Shown one piece after another: positions 27,101-34,957 of a stretch of 64,000 nucleotides of DNA. This stretch comes from Micrococcus flavus. Its GTDB lineage: Bacteria; Actinomycetota; Actinomycetes; Actinomycetales; Micrococcaceae. Under the pieces are notes generated by a model. It had not been told where the DNA came from, did not search any database, and saw only the letters and a program-made list of their open reading frames with translations. A program made the translations under genes and the position numbers. The stretch is taken from NCBI RefSeq assembly GCF_014204815.1, contig NZ_JACHMC010000001.1, positions 1,054,001-1,118,000 on the forward strand, written 5' to 3'. Numbering within the stretch: position 1 is the stretch's first letter; each line of letters starts with the position of its first letter.

Positions 27101-27217
27101 CAGCTCGGAGCCGGCGTGGTGGCGCTCGCGGCGGGCCCGCGCGTAGCGCTCGGCGGGGCTCAGGCGCGGCTCCTCGGGCGGGCCGGCGGGGGTGTCGGTC
27201 GAGGGATGGGGGGCCAT
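24194..27217 (-). CDS. helY: HelY-type Ski2-like DEAD/DEAH-box helicase
   Basis: 1007 residues. Motif I APTGAGKT (71-78), motif II DEVH (164-167) and motif III SAT (195-197) are followed by the second RecA domain (LGVNMPARSVVLEKL, QLTGRAGRRGID) and the C-terminal DSHCT domain. Homologues are the actinobacterial HelY/Mtr4-like RNA helicases. Between the RecA domains, residues ~273-350 form an RG/GR-rich low-complexity insertion, probably disordered and RNA-binding. ATG 27217 follows a TACGCT box with 6-nt spacing. It sits downstream of tatAC and pafBC, the usual order in actinobacteria. Confidence 0.93.
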   Translation of the reverse strand: MAPHPSTDTPAGPPEEPRLSPAERYARARRERHHAGSELSAFAARLDFPLDDFQREACREVEDGHGVLVAAPTGAGKTVVGEFAVHLALARGRKAFYTTPIKALSNQKFLDLRRVHGAENVGLLTGDTSVNADAPVVVMTTEVLRNMLYADSEALTDLGYVVMDEVHYLADRFRGPVWEEVIIHLPEHVQLISLSATVSNAEEFGSWLDTVRGATTVVVSEHRPVPLWQHVMAGGRLYDLFAEDVAFEDTADADGTPLLNPELERLAREAERGGQRPDWGRPGRGRRDEGGRGGAKGRGGRSGGRDRGRGSRDTRPDAGRSSGWDRNRGTSASLGTSGGGRDHRDGRGPGLMTSRPEMIRVLDREGLLPGITFIFSRAGCDGAVEQCLRAGLDLTTAHEKARIAARVDEAARLLPAEDLDVLGFWAWRDGLSRGFAAHHAGMLPPFKEAVEDLFAAGVLKTVFATETLALGVNMPARSVVLEKLVKFNGESHVDVTPGEYTQLTGRAGRRGIDVEGHAVVMWRPGLDPAAVAGLASRRTYPLKSSFRPTYNMSVNLLAQVGAERARGILESSFAQFQADRSVVGLAREVRSKQGTLEKYEAAMACERGDFAEYLALRKEVAGAEKSGSQGRRRAHIAAVKESLADLAVGDVIELDAGRRLGRAVVVMPAGNPQNPRVGVVTDSAHLRRITLDDVADPVEPVAGADLGQTVQVKTPSQRKDVAARMREAVRTHRPPTGGARRGTGFRLREEADSPRLEDLRRRLQAHPCHACPDREDHARWGERWWGMRREVGLLRERIAGRTNTIARTFDRVVDLLNRYGYVGPDPDAPAEALSDRGQTLRRVYGERDLLTSLVLHDPATAHLGPEDWACVAALLVYQGKGESQGLPVAMPNGRLQRVAEAVEELEERLRADEAAARIEPTPSTDLGLVGPVHRWVRGGTLRETLQGAELAAGDFVRWARQVIDVLDQIAQVPGDAHRSRSCRRAAGLVARGVVATSLPGAAAEPEA

Positions 27218-27223
27218 GGGCCC

Positions 27224-27229
27224 AGCGTA
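27224..27229 (-). promoter_or_regulatory. leaderless -10 box of helY
   Basis: TACGCT on the minus strand ends 6 nt before ATG 27217. Confidence 0.5.
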
Positions 27230-27262
27230 CGGGCGCGCCGGACGCGACAGGGCCCGGACGCA

Positions 27263-27298
27263 CCGCGCCCCGCTCCGGGCGAACGGGGCGGGGCGCGG
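27263..27298 (-). terminator. hairpin downstream of tatC
   Basis: An 11-bp GC stem (27263-27273 with 27288-27298) lies 28 nt past the tatC stop on the minus strand and just upstream of the helY promoter. Confidence 0.5.
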
Positions 27299-27326
27299 GT
27301 GGCGTCGTCGGTGGGGCGGTGCGGCG

Positions 27327-28184
27327 TCAGATCTCGTTCAGGGGGCGGGGGCCGGCGGCGATCTCCGCCTCGAGGTCCACCGCGTGCTTCGCGGCCGTGC
27401 GGGCGCGCCGACGGTCGTTGACCCAGCACAGCAGGATCGCGAGGCCGAACAGCAGGAACAGCGGCGCCGCGAGGTAGAACATGGTGATCGCGTCGCCGCC
27501 GGGAGCGGCCAGGGCGGCGATGAGGGCGATGACGAACACGGTGATGCGCCAGTGCTTGAGGATCGTCGCGGCCGGCAGCACGCCCAGCATGTTGAGGCCC
27601 ACCAGCACCACCGGAAGCAGCATGGCCACGCCGAAGGCGAGGAAGAGCCGCAGGAGGAAGTCGATGTAGGTCTGCGCGTCGGGGAAGTTCGCGAAGCCGT
27701 CCGGGGTGAAGCCGATGAAGAACAGGACCGCCTGCGGCATGACGAGCCAGCCCAGGGCGACGCCCAGCAGGAACAGGGGCACGGCGGCGGCGAGGAAGGC
27801 GACGGCGTACTTCTTCTCCGTGCGCTTCAGGCCGGGGGCGACGAACGCCCACGCCTGGTACAGCCAGATCGGGCTGGAGACGACCACACCGATGAACAGC
27901 GCCACCTTGAGCATCATGTCGAAGGGCGACGCGATCGTGGTGAAGGACACCGCCGCCAGGGCGCCGGCGTCGGCGGCCTCCTTGACGGGCCGCGTCAGGG
28001 CGGCCATGAGCGGCTGGTACAGGAAGAACCCCCCGACCGCCCCGAGGGCGACGGCGAGGAGGGACTTGACGATGCGGTTGCGCAGCTCCGCGAGGTGCTC
28101 GCGCAGCGGCATCTCGCCGTTCGGGTTCTTGGCCCGTCGGCTGCCGCGCCGCCGCCGGCGCGCCGTCTCCTCCACCGTGGTCAT
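27327..28184 (-). CDS. tatC: twin-arginine translocase subunit TatC
   Basis: 285-residue core receptor of the Tat pathway with six membrane helices. The conserved N-terminal MPLREHLAELRNRI segment follows a basic extension rich in Arg. ATG 28184 is chosen; the frame upstream to 28283 overlaps tatA. It lies 19 nt after the tatA stop, forming tatA-tatC. No tatB is present in this operon. Confidence 0.95.
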   Translation of the reverse strand: MTTVEETARRRRRGSRRAKNPNGEMPLREHLAELRNRIVKSLLAVALGAVGGFFLYQPLMAALTRPVKEAADAGALAAVSFTTIASPFDMMLKVALFIGVVVSSPIWLYQAWAFVAPGLKRTEKKYAVAFLAAAVPLFLLGVALGWLVMPQAVLFFIGFTPDGFANFPDAQTYIDFLLRLFLAFGVAMLLPVVLVGLNMLGVLPAATILKHWRITVFVIALIAALAAPGGDAITMFYLAAPLFLLFGLAILLCWVNDRRRARTAAKHAVDLEAEIAAGPRPLNEI

Positions 28185-28203
28185 GGGGTCGGTCTCCCGG
28201 GCG

Positions 28204-28467
28204 TCAGCGGACGTCGCGGTCGTCGCGGTCGACGACGCGGCCCTCCACCGGCTCGACCGGCTCAGCGGGGTGGGAGCCGGCACCCGAGGTGTCGACGTCG
28301 GCCTTGCGCTCCTTGTCCTCGGTGCGCATCTGCTTCACCTCCGAGGAGAAGATGCGCATGGACTGGCCGAGGTTGCGGGCCATGGAGGGGAGCTTCGGGG
28401 CCGCGAAGAGCAGCACCACGAGCACGATGATGATGACGAGCTGCCATCCGTTCAGTCCAGCGAACAT
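28204..28467 (-). CDS. tatA: twin-arginine translocase subunit TatA
   Basis: 87 residues: one N-terminal helix (WQLVIIIVLVVLLFAAPKLP), the hinge, the amphipathic helix (MARNLGQSMRIFSSEV) and an acidic C-terminal tail. It forms the pore component of the Tat exporter. ATG 28467 has AAAGGA 8 nt upstream. It lies 30 nt after pafBC, so tat genes may be cotranscribed with it. Confidence 0.94.
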   Translation of the reverse strand: MFAGLNGWQLVIIIVLVVLLFAAPKLPSMARNLGQSMRIFSSEVKQMRTEDKERKADVDTSGAGSHPAEPVEPVEGRVVDRDDRDVR

Positions 28468-28497
28468 GGGTGGTCCTTTCGACGGGGGTCCTGCGGT

Positions 28498-30597
28498 CTA
28501 GGCTACCGCGCCGCGGGCACGCCGGGCGGCCCCCTCGAGGCGCGCCGCGACGGCGTCGCGGAGGTCCACGGGCTCGACCACCTCGACGCGTCCGCCGTGA
28601 CGGGCGGCCAGGGCGACGGCAGCCTCCTCGTCCAGCAGCGTCAGCCGGGTCAGGGCGGTGCCGTCCTCCAGCGTGGCGGCCGCCGTGGGGCGGTAGGCCT
28701 CGGCGGCGTCGCGGACGGCGTGGTCCCAGCGCACCAGCGCGGAGACCCCCTCCCCCTCGGGATGCAGTCGCCAGCGGCCGGGGCGTGCGCGAGGCCGGAA
28801 CGTCTCCCCCGTGCGCTGGACCGCGCCCACCCGGTCCGCGCGGAAGACGCGCAGCCCCTCGGCGCGGCGGCACCAGGCCTGCAGGTACAGGCGGGTGCGC
28901 TCCTGCACCACGGCGAGCGGCTCCACGTCCCGATCCGTCACCTCGTCCGTGCGTACCCCGTGGTACTGCACACGCAGCACGGCGCGCTCGGCGATGGCCG
29001 CGAGCAGCGTCCGCACGGTCTCCGGGTCCACGGCCACGTCCCAGTGGGCGACGACGGCGCCCTCGTCCGCGATCGATGCGCCGTCCCCGACCGAGGCCGC
29101 GGGGGCGTCGTCGGCCACGTCCTGGCCGGCGTCCGCGAGGGAGGCCCGGATCCGGCGCTGAGCGGAGCGGGCGGCGTCGCGGTCGGCGTCGGTCAGGACG
29201 GTCATCTCGGCCACCGTCTGCAGGGTGGCCACCAGGGTGTGGGCCTCCGGCAGGGTCAGCCGCACGGGGCCGGCGAGCTCCGCGGCCTGGTGGACGTACA
29301 CCCGCCCGTCGGCCTCGTCCACGTCGAACTGGAACCCGGGGAACTCGCGCTCGGGCATGCCGCAGTAGCGCAGCACCTCCAGGTCCCGGCCCAGGTCCGC
29401 CTCGGACACGCCGAGCCGGTCCCGCAGCTCCGCGCGGTCGATGCCCTCGGAGCGGTTGGCCAGGCCCACGATGTCCAGGAGGCGGCCCACGAGGTCCTCG
29501 CTCGAGGTGCGCACGCGGCGCCGGACCGGCGCGCTCAGGCGGACGTCGGCGCACCCGGGGTCGGCGGGCCCGGCGTGCAGCTCCGCGGCGGCGGTGAGGG
29601 CCGCGGCCAGGCGGCGGGCCGGCTCGGGCTCCGAGGCGGGGAAGAGCACGTGCCCGGCGGCCGTGGCGGCCTCGGCCACCACGCCGTCCTCGGTGCGGCC
29701 GGTGGCGGCCTCCCACAGCTCCCAGCCCTCGCCGGGGGCGGATCCGTCGGCCGGGCGGGGATCCACCGGGCGGCCAGCCACCCGGAACCCCTGACCGCGT
29801 CCGGGGGCCAGCCACACGCGGACGGTCTCGGCCTCGGCGCGTCCGGCCAGGCGGGCGCGCAGGGCGGCGTGGTCCAGGTCCGCAGGGCGTCGGGGGGCGC
29901 GGCGGGCCGCCGCGGAGGGGGCCTGCTCGAGGACCACGGGGGCGGACTCGAGGCGGGAGAGCCGGAACGAGCGCTCGGCCTCCCGGTCCACGTCCCACCC
30001 GGTGAGGTACCACCGGCCGCGCACCAGGGTGAGCAGCCAGGCCCGCACGGTGCGCTCGGTCAGGGCGCCGGCGGCGTCCCGGTAGGCGAAGCGCACGAGG
30101 GCCTGCTCGGCGGCGGCCTCCGTCAGCGCCTCGAGGCGGGGATCGGCCCGGGGCATCACCGTGTGATAGCCCTCGAGCTCATCCTGGCCCGAGAGCTCGC
30201 CGGGGTGCAGGAGCACCCCCACGGCGCGGACCACCTCGTCCCGCAGCGGCGAGTCCCCCCAGAGCCGGCGGGCGCGCACGAGGGCGCGGCGCTCGTCGAG
30301 GGTGAGGTCCAGGTCCTGCAGCAGGAGGGAGTCGCGGTCCACCCGGTAGCGGGGGCCGTCGTCGTCGTCCGCGTCCTCGCCGCCGACCACGGTGAGCGGG
30401 ACCCCGACGGCGCGCAGCGCGCGGCGGTCCCGCTGGAAGAGCTTCTCGAACGCGCCGTCGCTCAGCCCCTCGTACCCCACGACGAGCCGCCGGATCTGCT
30501 CCCGGGCGTAGCCGCGCGGCTCGTGGAGCAGCAGCCACAGCAGGGAGATGATCCGTTCGGCGGGCTCGTCCGCGGAGCGGGGCCGGGCGACGGTCAT
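28498..30597 (-). CDS. pafBC: PafB-PafC fusion, WYL-domain transcriptional regulator
   Basis: 699 residues composed of two successive HTH-WYL units. The first HTH lies at about 12-70 with a WYL core around 155-230 (PafB-like); a second HTH-like region lies around 365-430 with a WYL domain around 545-620 (PafC-like). PafBC activates DNA-damage genes with the housekeeping polymerase in mycobacteria; fused forms are known in other Micrococcales. No clear ribosome binding site precedes ATG 30597, 14 nt after the FKBP stop. Confidence 0.9.
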   Translation of the reverse strand: MTVARPRSADEPAERIISLLWLLLHEPRGYAREQIRRLVVGYEGLSDGAFEKLFQRDRRALRAVGVPLTVVGGEDADDDDGPRYRVDRDSLLLQDLDLTLDERRALVRARRLWGDSPLRDEVVRAVGVLLHPGELSGQDELEGYHTVMPRADPRLEALTEAAAEQALVRFAYRDAAGALTERTVRAWLLTLVRGRWYLTGWDVDREAERSFRLSRLESAPVVLEQAPSAAARRAPRRPADLDHAALRARLAGRAEAETVRVWLAPGRGQGFRVAGRPVDPRPADGSAPGEGWELWEAATGRTEDGVVAEAATAAGHVLFPASEPEPARRLAAALTAAAELHAGPADPGCADVRLSAPVRRRVRTSSEDLVGRLLDIVGLANRSEGIDRAELRDRLGVSEADLGRDLEVLRYCGMPEREFPGFQFDVDEADGRVYVHQAAELAGPVRLTLPEAHTLVATLQTVAEMTVLTDADRDAARSAQRRIRASLADAGQDVADDAPAASVGDGASIADEGAVVAHWDVAVDPETVRTLLAAIAERAVLRVQYHGVRTDEVTDRDVEPLAVVQERTRLYLQAWCRRAEGLRVFRADRVGAVQRTGETFRPRARPGRWRLHPEGEGVSALVRWDHAVRDAAEAYRPTAAATLEDGTALTRLTLLDEEAAVALAARHGGRVEVVEPVDLRDAVAARLEGAARRARGAVA

Positions 30598-30610
30598 GCC
30601 ACGTGCCGGG

Positions 30611-31006
30611 TCAGTCGACCGAGACCAGGTCGCACACGAAGATCAGGGTCTCGTTCGGCCCGATCGCCGAGCCGGCGCCCTGCGCCCCGTAGCCCAGGTG
30701 CGGCGGGATCTCGAGGCGACGGCGGCCGCCCACCTTCATCCCGAGCAGGCCCTGGTCCCAGCCGGCGATGACCTGGCCGACGCCCACCGTCAGCGGCAGC
30801 GGGGTGCCGCGGTTCCACGAGGCGTCGAACTCCTCGCCGGTGGACCAGGCCACGCCCACGTAGTGGACCTGGACGCGGGAGCCGCGCTCCACGGCGGGGC
30901 CGGAGCCCTCGATCAGGTCCTCGACGACGAGCTCCTCGGGCGGGGTGTCGCCGGGGAAGTCGATCTCGGGCTTGGTGCGGTCGTAGTCGCGCTGTCCGAA
31001 GGACAT
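30611..31006 (-). CDS. FKBP-type peptidyl-prolyl isomerase (cytoplasmic)
   Basis: 131-residue single FKBP domain without signal peptide. The family landmarks GSRVQVHYVGV, GTPLPLTVGVGQVIAGWDQGLLGMKVGGRR and IPPHLGYG are all present. It assists protein folding by proline isomerisation. ATG 31006 has AGGAGG 8 nt upstream in a leader nearly identical to that of pup (CCCCAGGAGGAG). It lies 31 nt after the lipoprotein FKBP gene. Confidence 0.93.
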   Translation of the reverse strand: MSFGQRDYDRTKPEIDFPGDTPPEELVVEDLIEGSGPAVERGSRVQVHYVGVAWSTGEEFDASWNRGTPLPLTVGVGQVIAGWDQGLLGMKVGGRRRLEIPPHLGYGAQGAGSAIGPNETLIFVCDLVSVD

Positions 31007-31037
31007 GGTGTCTCCTCCTGGGGTCGGGGTGGGTGGG

Positions 31038-32129
31038 TCAGTTCTGGGGGGCCGGGGCCTGGGCGTCGAGGATGTCGACGACGAACAGCAGGTCCTCGTT
31101 CGGCCCGATGTCCGGCGGGGAGCCCTGCTCGCCGTAGGCCTGCTCGGAGGGGATCGAGATCAGCACGCGGGAACCGACCTTCTGGCCCTCCAGGCCCTTC
31201 GACCAGCCCTCGATCACGCCGGAGAGCGGGAACGTCGTCGGGGCGCCGCGCTCCCACGACGAGTCGAAGGTGGCCCCCTCGGACCACGTCACGCCCGTGT
31301 AATGCACGGTCACGGCGTCCTCCGCGGCGACCTCGCGGCCCTCACCTTGGATGAGGGGCTGGACGACGAGCGTCTCCGGGGCCTCGCCCTCGGGCGTCGC
31401 GATGACGGGGCGGCCGTCCTGGACGGTGACCTCGGGCAGGCGCTCGTCGCGCTCGGCGACCTCCTCGCCCTGGGCCTGCGAAGGCACCTGCCCGGCGACC
31501 GAGTAGACGAACAGCTGGGCCGGCACGCTGGTGGTCGACGCCGACGCGCCCGCCGAGGCCGACGGCGCGGCCGGGGCGGGCACCTCCTGGGACGGCACGT
31601 AGGCGGCGATCTGCCCGCCCACGCCCACGCCCGTGAGCAGCTCGTACATCTCCGGGTTCGCCTGCTTCAGCTGGTCGTCCAGGACGACGGTCTGCGGGTC
31701 CTGCGTGAACGACTCCGCCTGGACGTCGCCCGTGGCCGGATCCGCGGACAGGTAGTGCAGCTTCGCGATCGAGCCGCGCCCGAGCTTCTGCTCCTCGCCG
31801 GCGTCCAGGACACGGGTGGTCGGCTGGTCCGTCTCCACGCCGTCGCCCACGGCGACGCTCGGCGTGCCGTCCTCGGCCACGGTGACGGACACCCCGTCCA
31901 GGGCCGCGGGATCGCCCTGGCCGGCGCCCTCGGTCGCGGGCGAGGTGGAGGACTGCTCGGCCGCGGACGACGACGCCGACCCCTGGCCCTCCGAGGACGA
32001 GGCGCCCTCCTCGGACTCGCCCGCGCTGCACGCGGTGGCCAGCAGTAGGCCGGCCGCGCCGAGGGTCAGGGCGGTCAGGGGACGGCGACGGCGGCGCGGA
32101 GCCGCGACGGAGGGAACGATGGAGGTCAT
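31038..32129 (-). CDS. FKBP-type isomerase lipoprotein with two domains
   Basis: 363 residues. A lipoprotein signal ends at LLLATAC (Cys34). A Ser/Glu-rich linker (about 35-70) follows. The next domain (about 80-200) has FKBP-like spacing but lacks the usual active-site aromatic residues. The C-terminal domain (about 250-355) is a canonical FKBP with VHYTGVTWSEG, VIEGWSKGLEGQKVGSR and IPSEQAYG. ATG 32129 follows a TAGGGT box with 7-nt spacing and gives a complete signal peptide. It probably acts on the outer face of the membrane as a chaperone. Confidence 0.9.
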   Translation of the reverse strand: MTSIVPSVAAPRRRRRPLTALTLGAAGLLLATACSAGESEEGASSSEGQGSASSSAAEQSSTSPATEGAGQGDPAALDGVSVTVAEDGTPSVAVGDGVETDQPTTRVLDAGEEQKLGRGSIAKLHYLSADPATGDVQAESFTQDPQTVVLDDQLKQANPEMYELLTGVGVGGQIAAYVPSQEVPAPAAPSASAGASASTTSVPAQLFVYSVAGQVPSQAQGEEVAERDERLPEVTVQDGRPVIATPEGEAPETLVVQPLIQGEGREVAAEDAVTVHYTGVTWSEGATFDSSWERGAPTTFPLSGVIEGWSKGLEGQKVGSRVLISIPSEQAYGEQGSPPDIGPNEDLLFVVDILDAQAPAPQN

Positions 32130-32136
32130 GGCGCCC

Positions 32137-32142
32137 ACCCTA
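32137..32142 (-). promoter_or_regulatory. leaderless -10 box of FKBP lipoprotein gene
   Basis: TAGGGT on the minus strand ends 7 nt before ATG 32129, giving the FKBP genes a promoter separate from pup-pafA. Confidence 0.55.
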
Positions 32143-32164
32143 CCGACGCTGTCCAGACACCGCC

Positions 32165-33553
32165 TCAGCCGACGCGCGCGAACAGGGCGTCCACGGCGTC
32201 GAGGGCGGTGTCGAACGGGTCCTTGAGACTGATCGTGTGCAGGGGATGGTCGACGAGCTTGAGCGTGGTCCAGTCCACCGCGTAGTCCATCCCGCGCTCG
32301 CGGGCCCGGGCGATGAACTCCGCCCGCACCGCCGCGCGCGTGGTGGTCGGGGCCGCGTCGACGGCGGCCGCGGCCGCGCCCTCCGGCAGGACCCGGCGCA
32401 CGGCGCCGCGCTCCCGCAGCATCGCGAAGAGCCCCTGGCCGGGGGCGATGTCGTGGAAGGCCAGGTCCAGCTGCGCGATCCGGGGGGCCGACCAGTCGAG
32501 GCCGTCGCGCTCGCGGAACCGCTCGAGCAGGCGCAGCTTGACCGCCCAGTCGATCGTGTCCTCGATCGGGCCGAAGTCCTGCGACCGGACGGCGTCGAGC
32601 ACGGTGCCCCACAGGTCCAGGACCTCGGCCACCCGCTCGTGGTGCGCGCCCTCGGCGTCGACGAACCGGTGCGCCGCCTCGAGGTAGTGGCTCTGCAGGT
32701 CCAGGGCGCTGGCCTCGCCCTCGCGCAGGGCGATCCGGGCGGTGCCCGTCAGGTCGTGCGAGACCTGCCGCACGGCCAGCGTCGGGTGGGTGACGCGGTG
32801 GTCGCCCAGCGGGAAGCCCGCCTCGATCATGCGCAGCATCAGGTCCGTGGCCCCGAAGCGCAGCAGGTGCGTGGGCTCGGAGAGGTTGGTGTCCCCCACG
32901 ATCACGTGCAGGCGCCGGTACAGGGAGGCGTCCGCGTGCGGCTCGTCGCGGGTGTTGATGATGGGGCGGGACCGGGTGGTCGAGGAGGACACGCCCTCCT
33001 GGACGAAGTCGGCGCGCTGGGAGAACGCGAAGTGCGCTTCCCCCGTGCCCTCGGGCCATGTCCCCGCCGGCACCACGCGCCCGGCGCCGACCAGGATCTG
33101 CCGGGAGACCAGGAACGGCACGAGCGCCTCGGTGAGGCGGCGGTACTCCGTGCGGCGGCGCAGCAGGTAGTTCTCATGGGAGCCGTACGAGCTGCCGGAG
33201 GAGTCGGCGTTGTTGCGGTAGAGGTGCAGGGACCCGCCGATCCCGTCCGCGGCCAGGGCGGCCTCGGCCCGGCCGATCAGGTCCTGCAGGATCCGGTCGC
33301 CCGCGGCGTCCGAGGCGATGAGCTCGTCCAGGGTGGAGCACTCCGCCGTGGCGTACTCCGGGTGCGAGCCCACGTCCAGGTACAGGCGCGAGCCGTTGGA
33401 GACGAACACGTTGGACGAGCGACCCCACTCGAGCACGGGGCGGAAGAGGTAGCGCACCACCTCCTCGGCGCTCAGGGGCCGGGCGGCGGGATTCCAGTGC
33501 TGGACCCCGTACTCGGTCTCCAGGCCCATGATCCGCCGTGCCTCGGGGGTCAC
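32165..33553 (-). CDS. pafA: Pup--protein ligase PafA
   Basis: 462 residues. It ligates the deamidated C-terminal glutamate of Pup to lysines of target proteins using ATP. The glutamine-synthetase-like signature IMGLETEYGVQ, the LYLDVGSHPEYATAEC strand, NNADSSGSSYGSHENYL and RPIINTRDEPHAD are visible. GTG 33553 is chosen because it overlaps the pup stop by four bases (GTGA), placing the catalytic motif eight residues in as in homologues. No prcB/prcA lies between pup and pafA. Confidence 0.96.
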   Translation of the reverse strand: MTPEARRIMGLETEYGVQHWNPAARPLSAEEVVRYLFRPVLEWGRSSNVFVSNGSRLYLDVGSHPEYATAECSTLDELIASDAAGDRILQDLIGRAEAALAADGIGGSLHLYRNNADSSGSSYGSHENYLLRRRTEYRRLTEALVPFLVSRQILVGAGRVVPAGTWPEGTGEAHFAFSQRADFVQEGVSSSTTRSRPIINTRDEPHADASLYRRLHVIVGDTNLSEPTHLLRFGATDLMLRMIEAGFPLGDHRVTHPTLAVRQVSHDLTGTARIALREGEASALDLQSHYLEAAHRFVDAEGAHHERVAEVLDLWGTVLDAVRSQDFGPIEDTIDWAVKLRLLERFRERDGLDWSAPRIAQLDLAFHDIAPGQGLFAMLRERGAVRRVLPEGAAAAAVDAAPTTTRAAVRAEFIARARERGMDYAVDWTTLKLVDHPLHTISLKDPFDTALDAVDALFARVG

Positions 33554-33738
33554 TGGCCGCCCTTCTGCACGAAGCCCTTGACGAACTCCTCGGCGTTGGT
33601 CTCCAGCACCGCGTCGATCTCGTCCAGGAGGCCGTCCAGGCCGGTGTCCTGGGTCTGGGCCTTGACCTGGGCCTGGCCTGGGGCGGGGGCGTCGTCGTCG
33701 CCGCCGGCGGGACGGGGGCGGATCTGCTCCTGGGACAT
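33550..33738 (-). CDS. pup: prokaryotic ubiquitin-like protein Pup
   Basis: 62-residue modifier, disordered and acidic, with the conserved C-terminal helix region (LDEIDAVLETNAEEFVKGFVQKGGQ in outline) that binds PafA, Dop and the ATPase. It ends GGQ, so Dop must deamidate it before conjugation. ATG 33738 has AGGAGG 8 nt upstream. A TAGGGT -10 box at 33790-33795 suggests a leader of about 45 nt. Its stop overlaps the pafA start. Confidence 0.97.
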   Translation of the reverse strand: MSQEQIRPRPAGGDDDAPAPGQAQVKAQTQDTGLDGLLDEIDAVLETNAEEFVKGFVQKGGQ

Positions 33739-33789
33739 GGTGCTCCTCCTGGGGTCGGGACGGGCCGGGCGGACCCGCTGCTCCCCTCG

Positions 33790-33795
33790 ACCCTA
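33790..33795 (-). promoter_or_regulatory. -10 box (TAGGGT) of pup-pafA
   Basis: TAGGGT on the minus strand, 51 nt before the pup ATG; together with AGGAGG it predicts a leadered transcript. Confidence 0.45.
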
Positions 33796-33818
33796 CGCCG
33801 AGGCGGTCCCCGGGATGC

Positions 33819-33824
33819 CAGGAT
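33819..33824 (+). promoter_or_regulatory. candidate leaderless -10 box of the glycosylase gene
   Basis: CAGGAT ends 6 nt before ATG 33831. The surrounding GCCAGGATGGG is repeated before the next gene at 34349. Confidence 0.4.
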
Positions 33825-33830
33825 GGGGCC

Positions 33831-34310
33831 ATGCGACTGTGGACCCTGCACCCGAGACTCCTCGACCGACAGGGCCTCACCGGCGCGTGGCGGGAGGCGC
33901 TTCTGGCCCAGGCCGCCCTCGCGCGCCGCACGAAGGGCTATCGGAACCACCCCCAGCTCGAGCGGTTCCGGGACCACGGGGACCCGGCGGCGGCGATCGG
34001 CGCGTTCCTGTCCGGGATCGTCCTCGAGGCGACCGCCCGCGGGTACCGGTTCGACGTCTCCCGCATCGACCGGCCCCTGGACGCCGCGCCCGACGCCGAC
34101 GGCGCCCCCGGCGAGCTGGTCCTGCCCTTCCGGCTGGCCCCGATCCCGGCGTCCACCGGCCAGCGGGACCACGAGTGGGCCCATCTGCGGGCCAAGCTCG
34201 CCGACCGCAGCCCGGAGTGGCTGGCGCGCTGGGAGCACGTGGCGGTCCCGGACCTGCACCCCCTCTTCGAGCTCGAGGACGGCCCCGTCGCCTCGTGGGA
34301 GCGAGTCTGA
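33831..34310 (+). CDS. pyrimidine dimer DNA glycosylase / endonuclease V family protein
   Basis: 159 residues beginning MRLWTLHPRLLDRQGL and continuing AWREALLAQAAL ... TKGYRNHPQLERF. This matches the Pyr_excise family related to phage T4 endonuclease V, which excises UV photodimers in a single-domain glycosylase/lyase reaction. The family match is by recalled motif only. ATG 33831 follows a CAGGAT box with 6-nt spacing. It is divergent from pup and followed 38 nt later by the cyclodeaminase-like gene, an unusual insertion in a Pup locus. Confidence 0.8.
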   Translation: MRLWTLHPRLLDRQGLTGAWREALLAQAALARRTKGYRNHPQLERFRDHGDPAAAIGAFLSGIVLEATARGYRFDVSRIDRPLDAAPDADGAPGELVLPFRLAPIPASTGQRDHEWAHLRAKLADRSPEWLARWEHVAVPDLHPLFELEDGPVASWERV

Positions 34311-34336
34311 CCCGGGCGGACGCTCGGGCCGCGTGC

Positions 34337-34342
34337 CAGGAT
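34337..34342 (+). promoter_or_regulatory. candidate leaderless -10 box of cyclodeaminase-like gene
   Basis: CAGGAT ends 6 nt before ATG 34349. Confidence 0.4.
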
Positions 34343-34348
34343 GGGCGC

Positions 34349-34942
34349 ATGATCCGACACGAGAGCATCGAGGGATACCTGCAGCGCCTGGCCTCGGGGG
34401 ACCCGACGCCCGGCGGAGGCGCCACGGGGGCGCTCGCCGTGGCCGAGGGCGCCGGCCTGGTCTCCATGGCCGCCCGCTACTCGGACCGAGACGACGTGTC
34501 CCGGCGGTGCGGCGACCTCATCCGGGTCTGCCTCGCGGTGGCCGACGAGGACGAACGGGGTTTCGGGGCGGTCGCCGAGGCCTTCGGCCTGTCGCGGGGG
34601 TCCGATCAGGAGCGGGCGGACCGGTCGGCGGCCATCCAGGAGGCCCTGGCCGAGGCGGTCCGCCCGCCCGTGGCGATCGTCGACGCGGTCGAGCGCCTCC
34701 TCCGGGAGGCCGAGGAGGTCCTCGAGGACGGCAACCCGAACACCCTCTCCGACGTCGGCACGGCACTGGGATGCGCGCGCGCCGGCCTGACGGCCGCCGT
34801 CGTGACCCTCGAGACGAACCTGGCGCCGCTGAAGGACGACGAGCGCTCCGCGGACCTGCGGGAGCGCATCGGCCGCGCCGAGGAACTCGCCGGCCGCGTC
34901 GACGCCCTCGTGGGACGCGTGCGCGAGCTCATCACGGGCTGA
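34349..34942 (+). CDS. cyclodeaminase/cyclohydrolase family protein
   Basis: 197 residues, all-helical, with the motif SGDPTPGGGATGALA (residues 16-30) diagnostic of the formiminotetrahydrofolate cyclodeaminase / methenyl-THF cyclohydrolase family. The N-terminal formiminotransferase part of the bifunctional enzyme is absent, as is normal in bacteria. A folate one-carbon role is likely. It is convergent with the metallo-beta-lactamase gene 15 nt away. Confidence 0.85.
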   Translation: MIRHESIEGYLQRLASGDPTPGGGATGALAVAEGAGLVSMAARYSDRDDVSRRCGDLIRVCLAVADEDERGFGAVAEAFGLSRGSDQERADRSAAIQEALAEAVRPPVAIVDAVERLLREAEEVLEDGNPNTLSDVGTALGCARAGLTAAVVTLETNLAPLKDDERSADLRERIGRAEELAGRVDALVGRVRELITG

Positions 34943-34957
34943 CCGGCCGGGCCGGGG

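Noticed and set aside
24287-27421. 1044-codon plus-strand frame
   Set aside because: Antisense shadow of helY with no recognisable domain.
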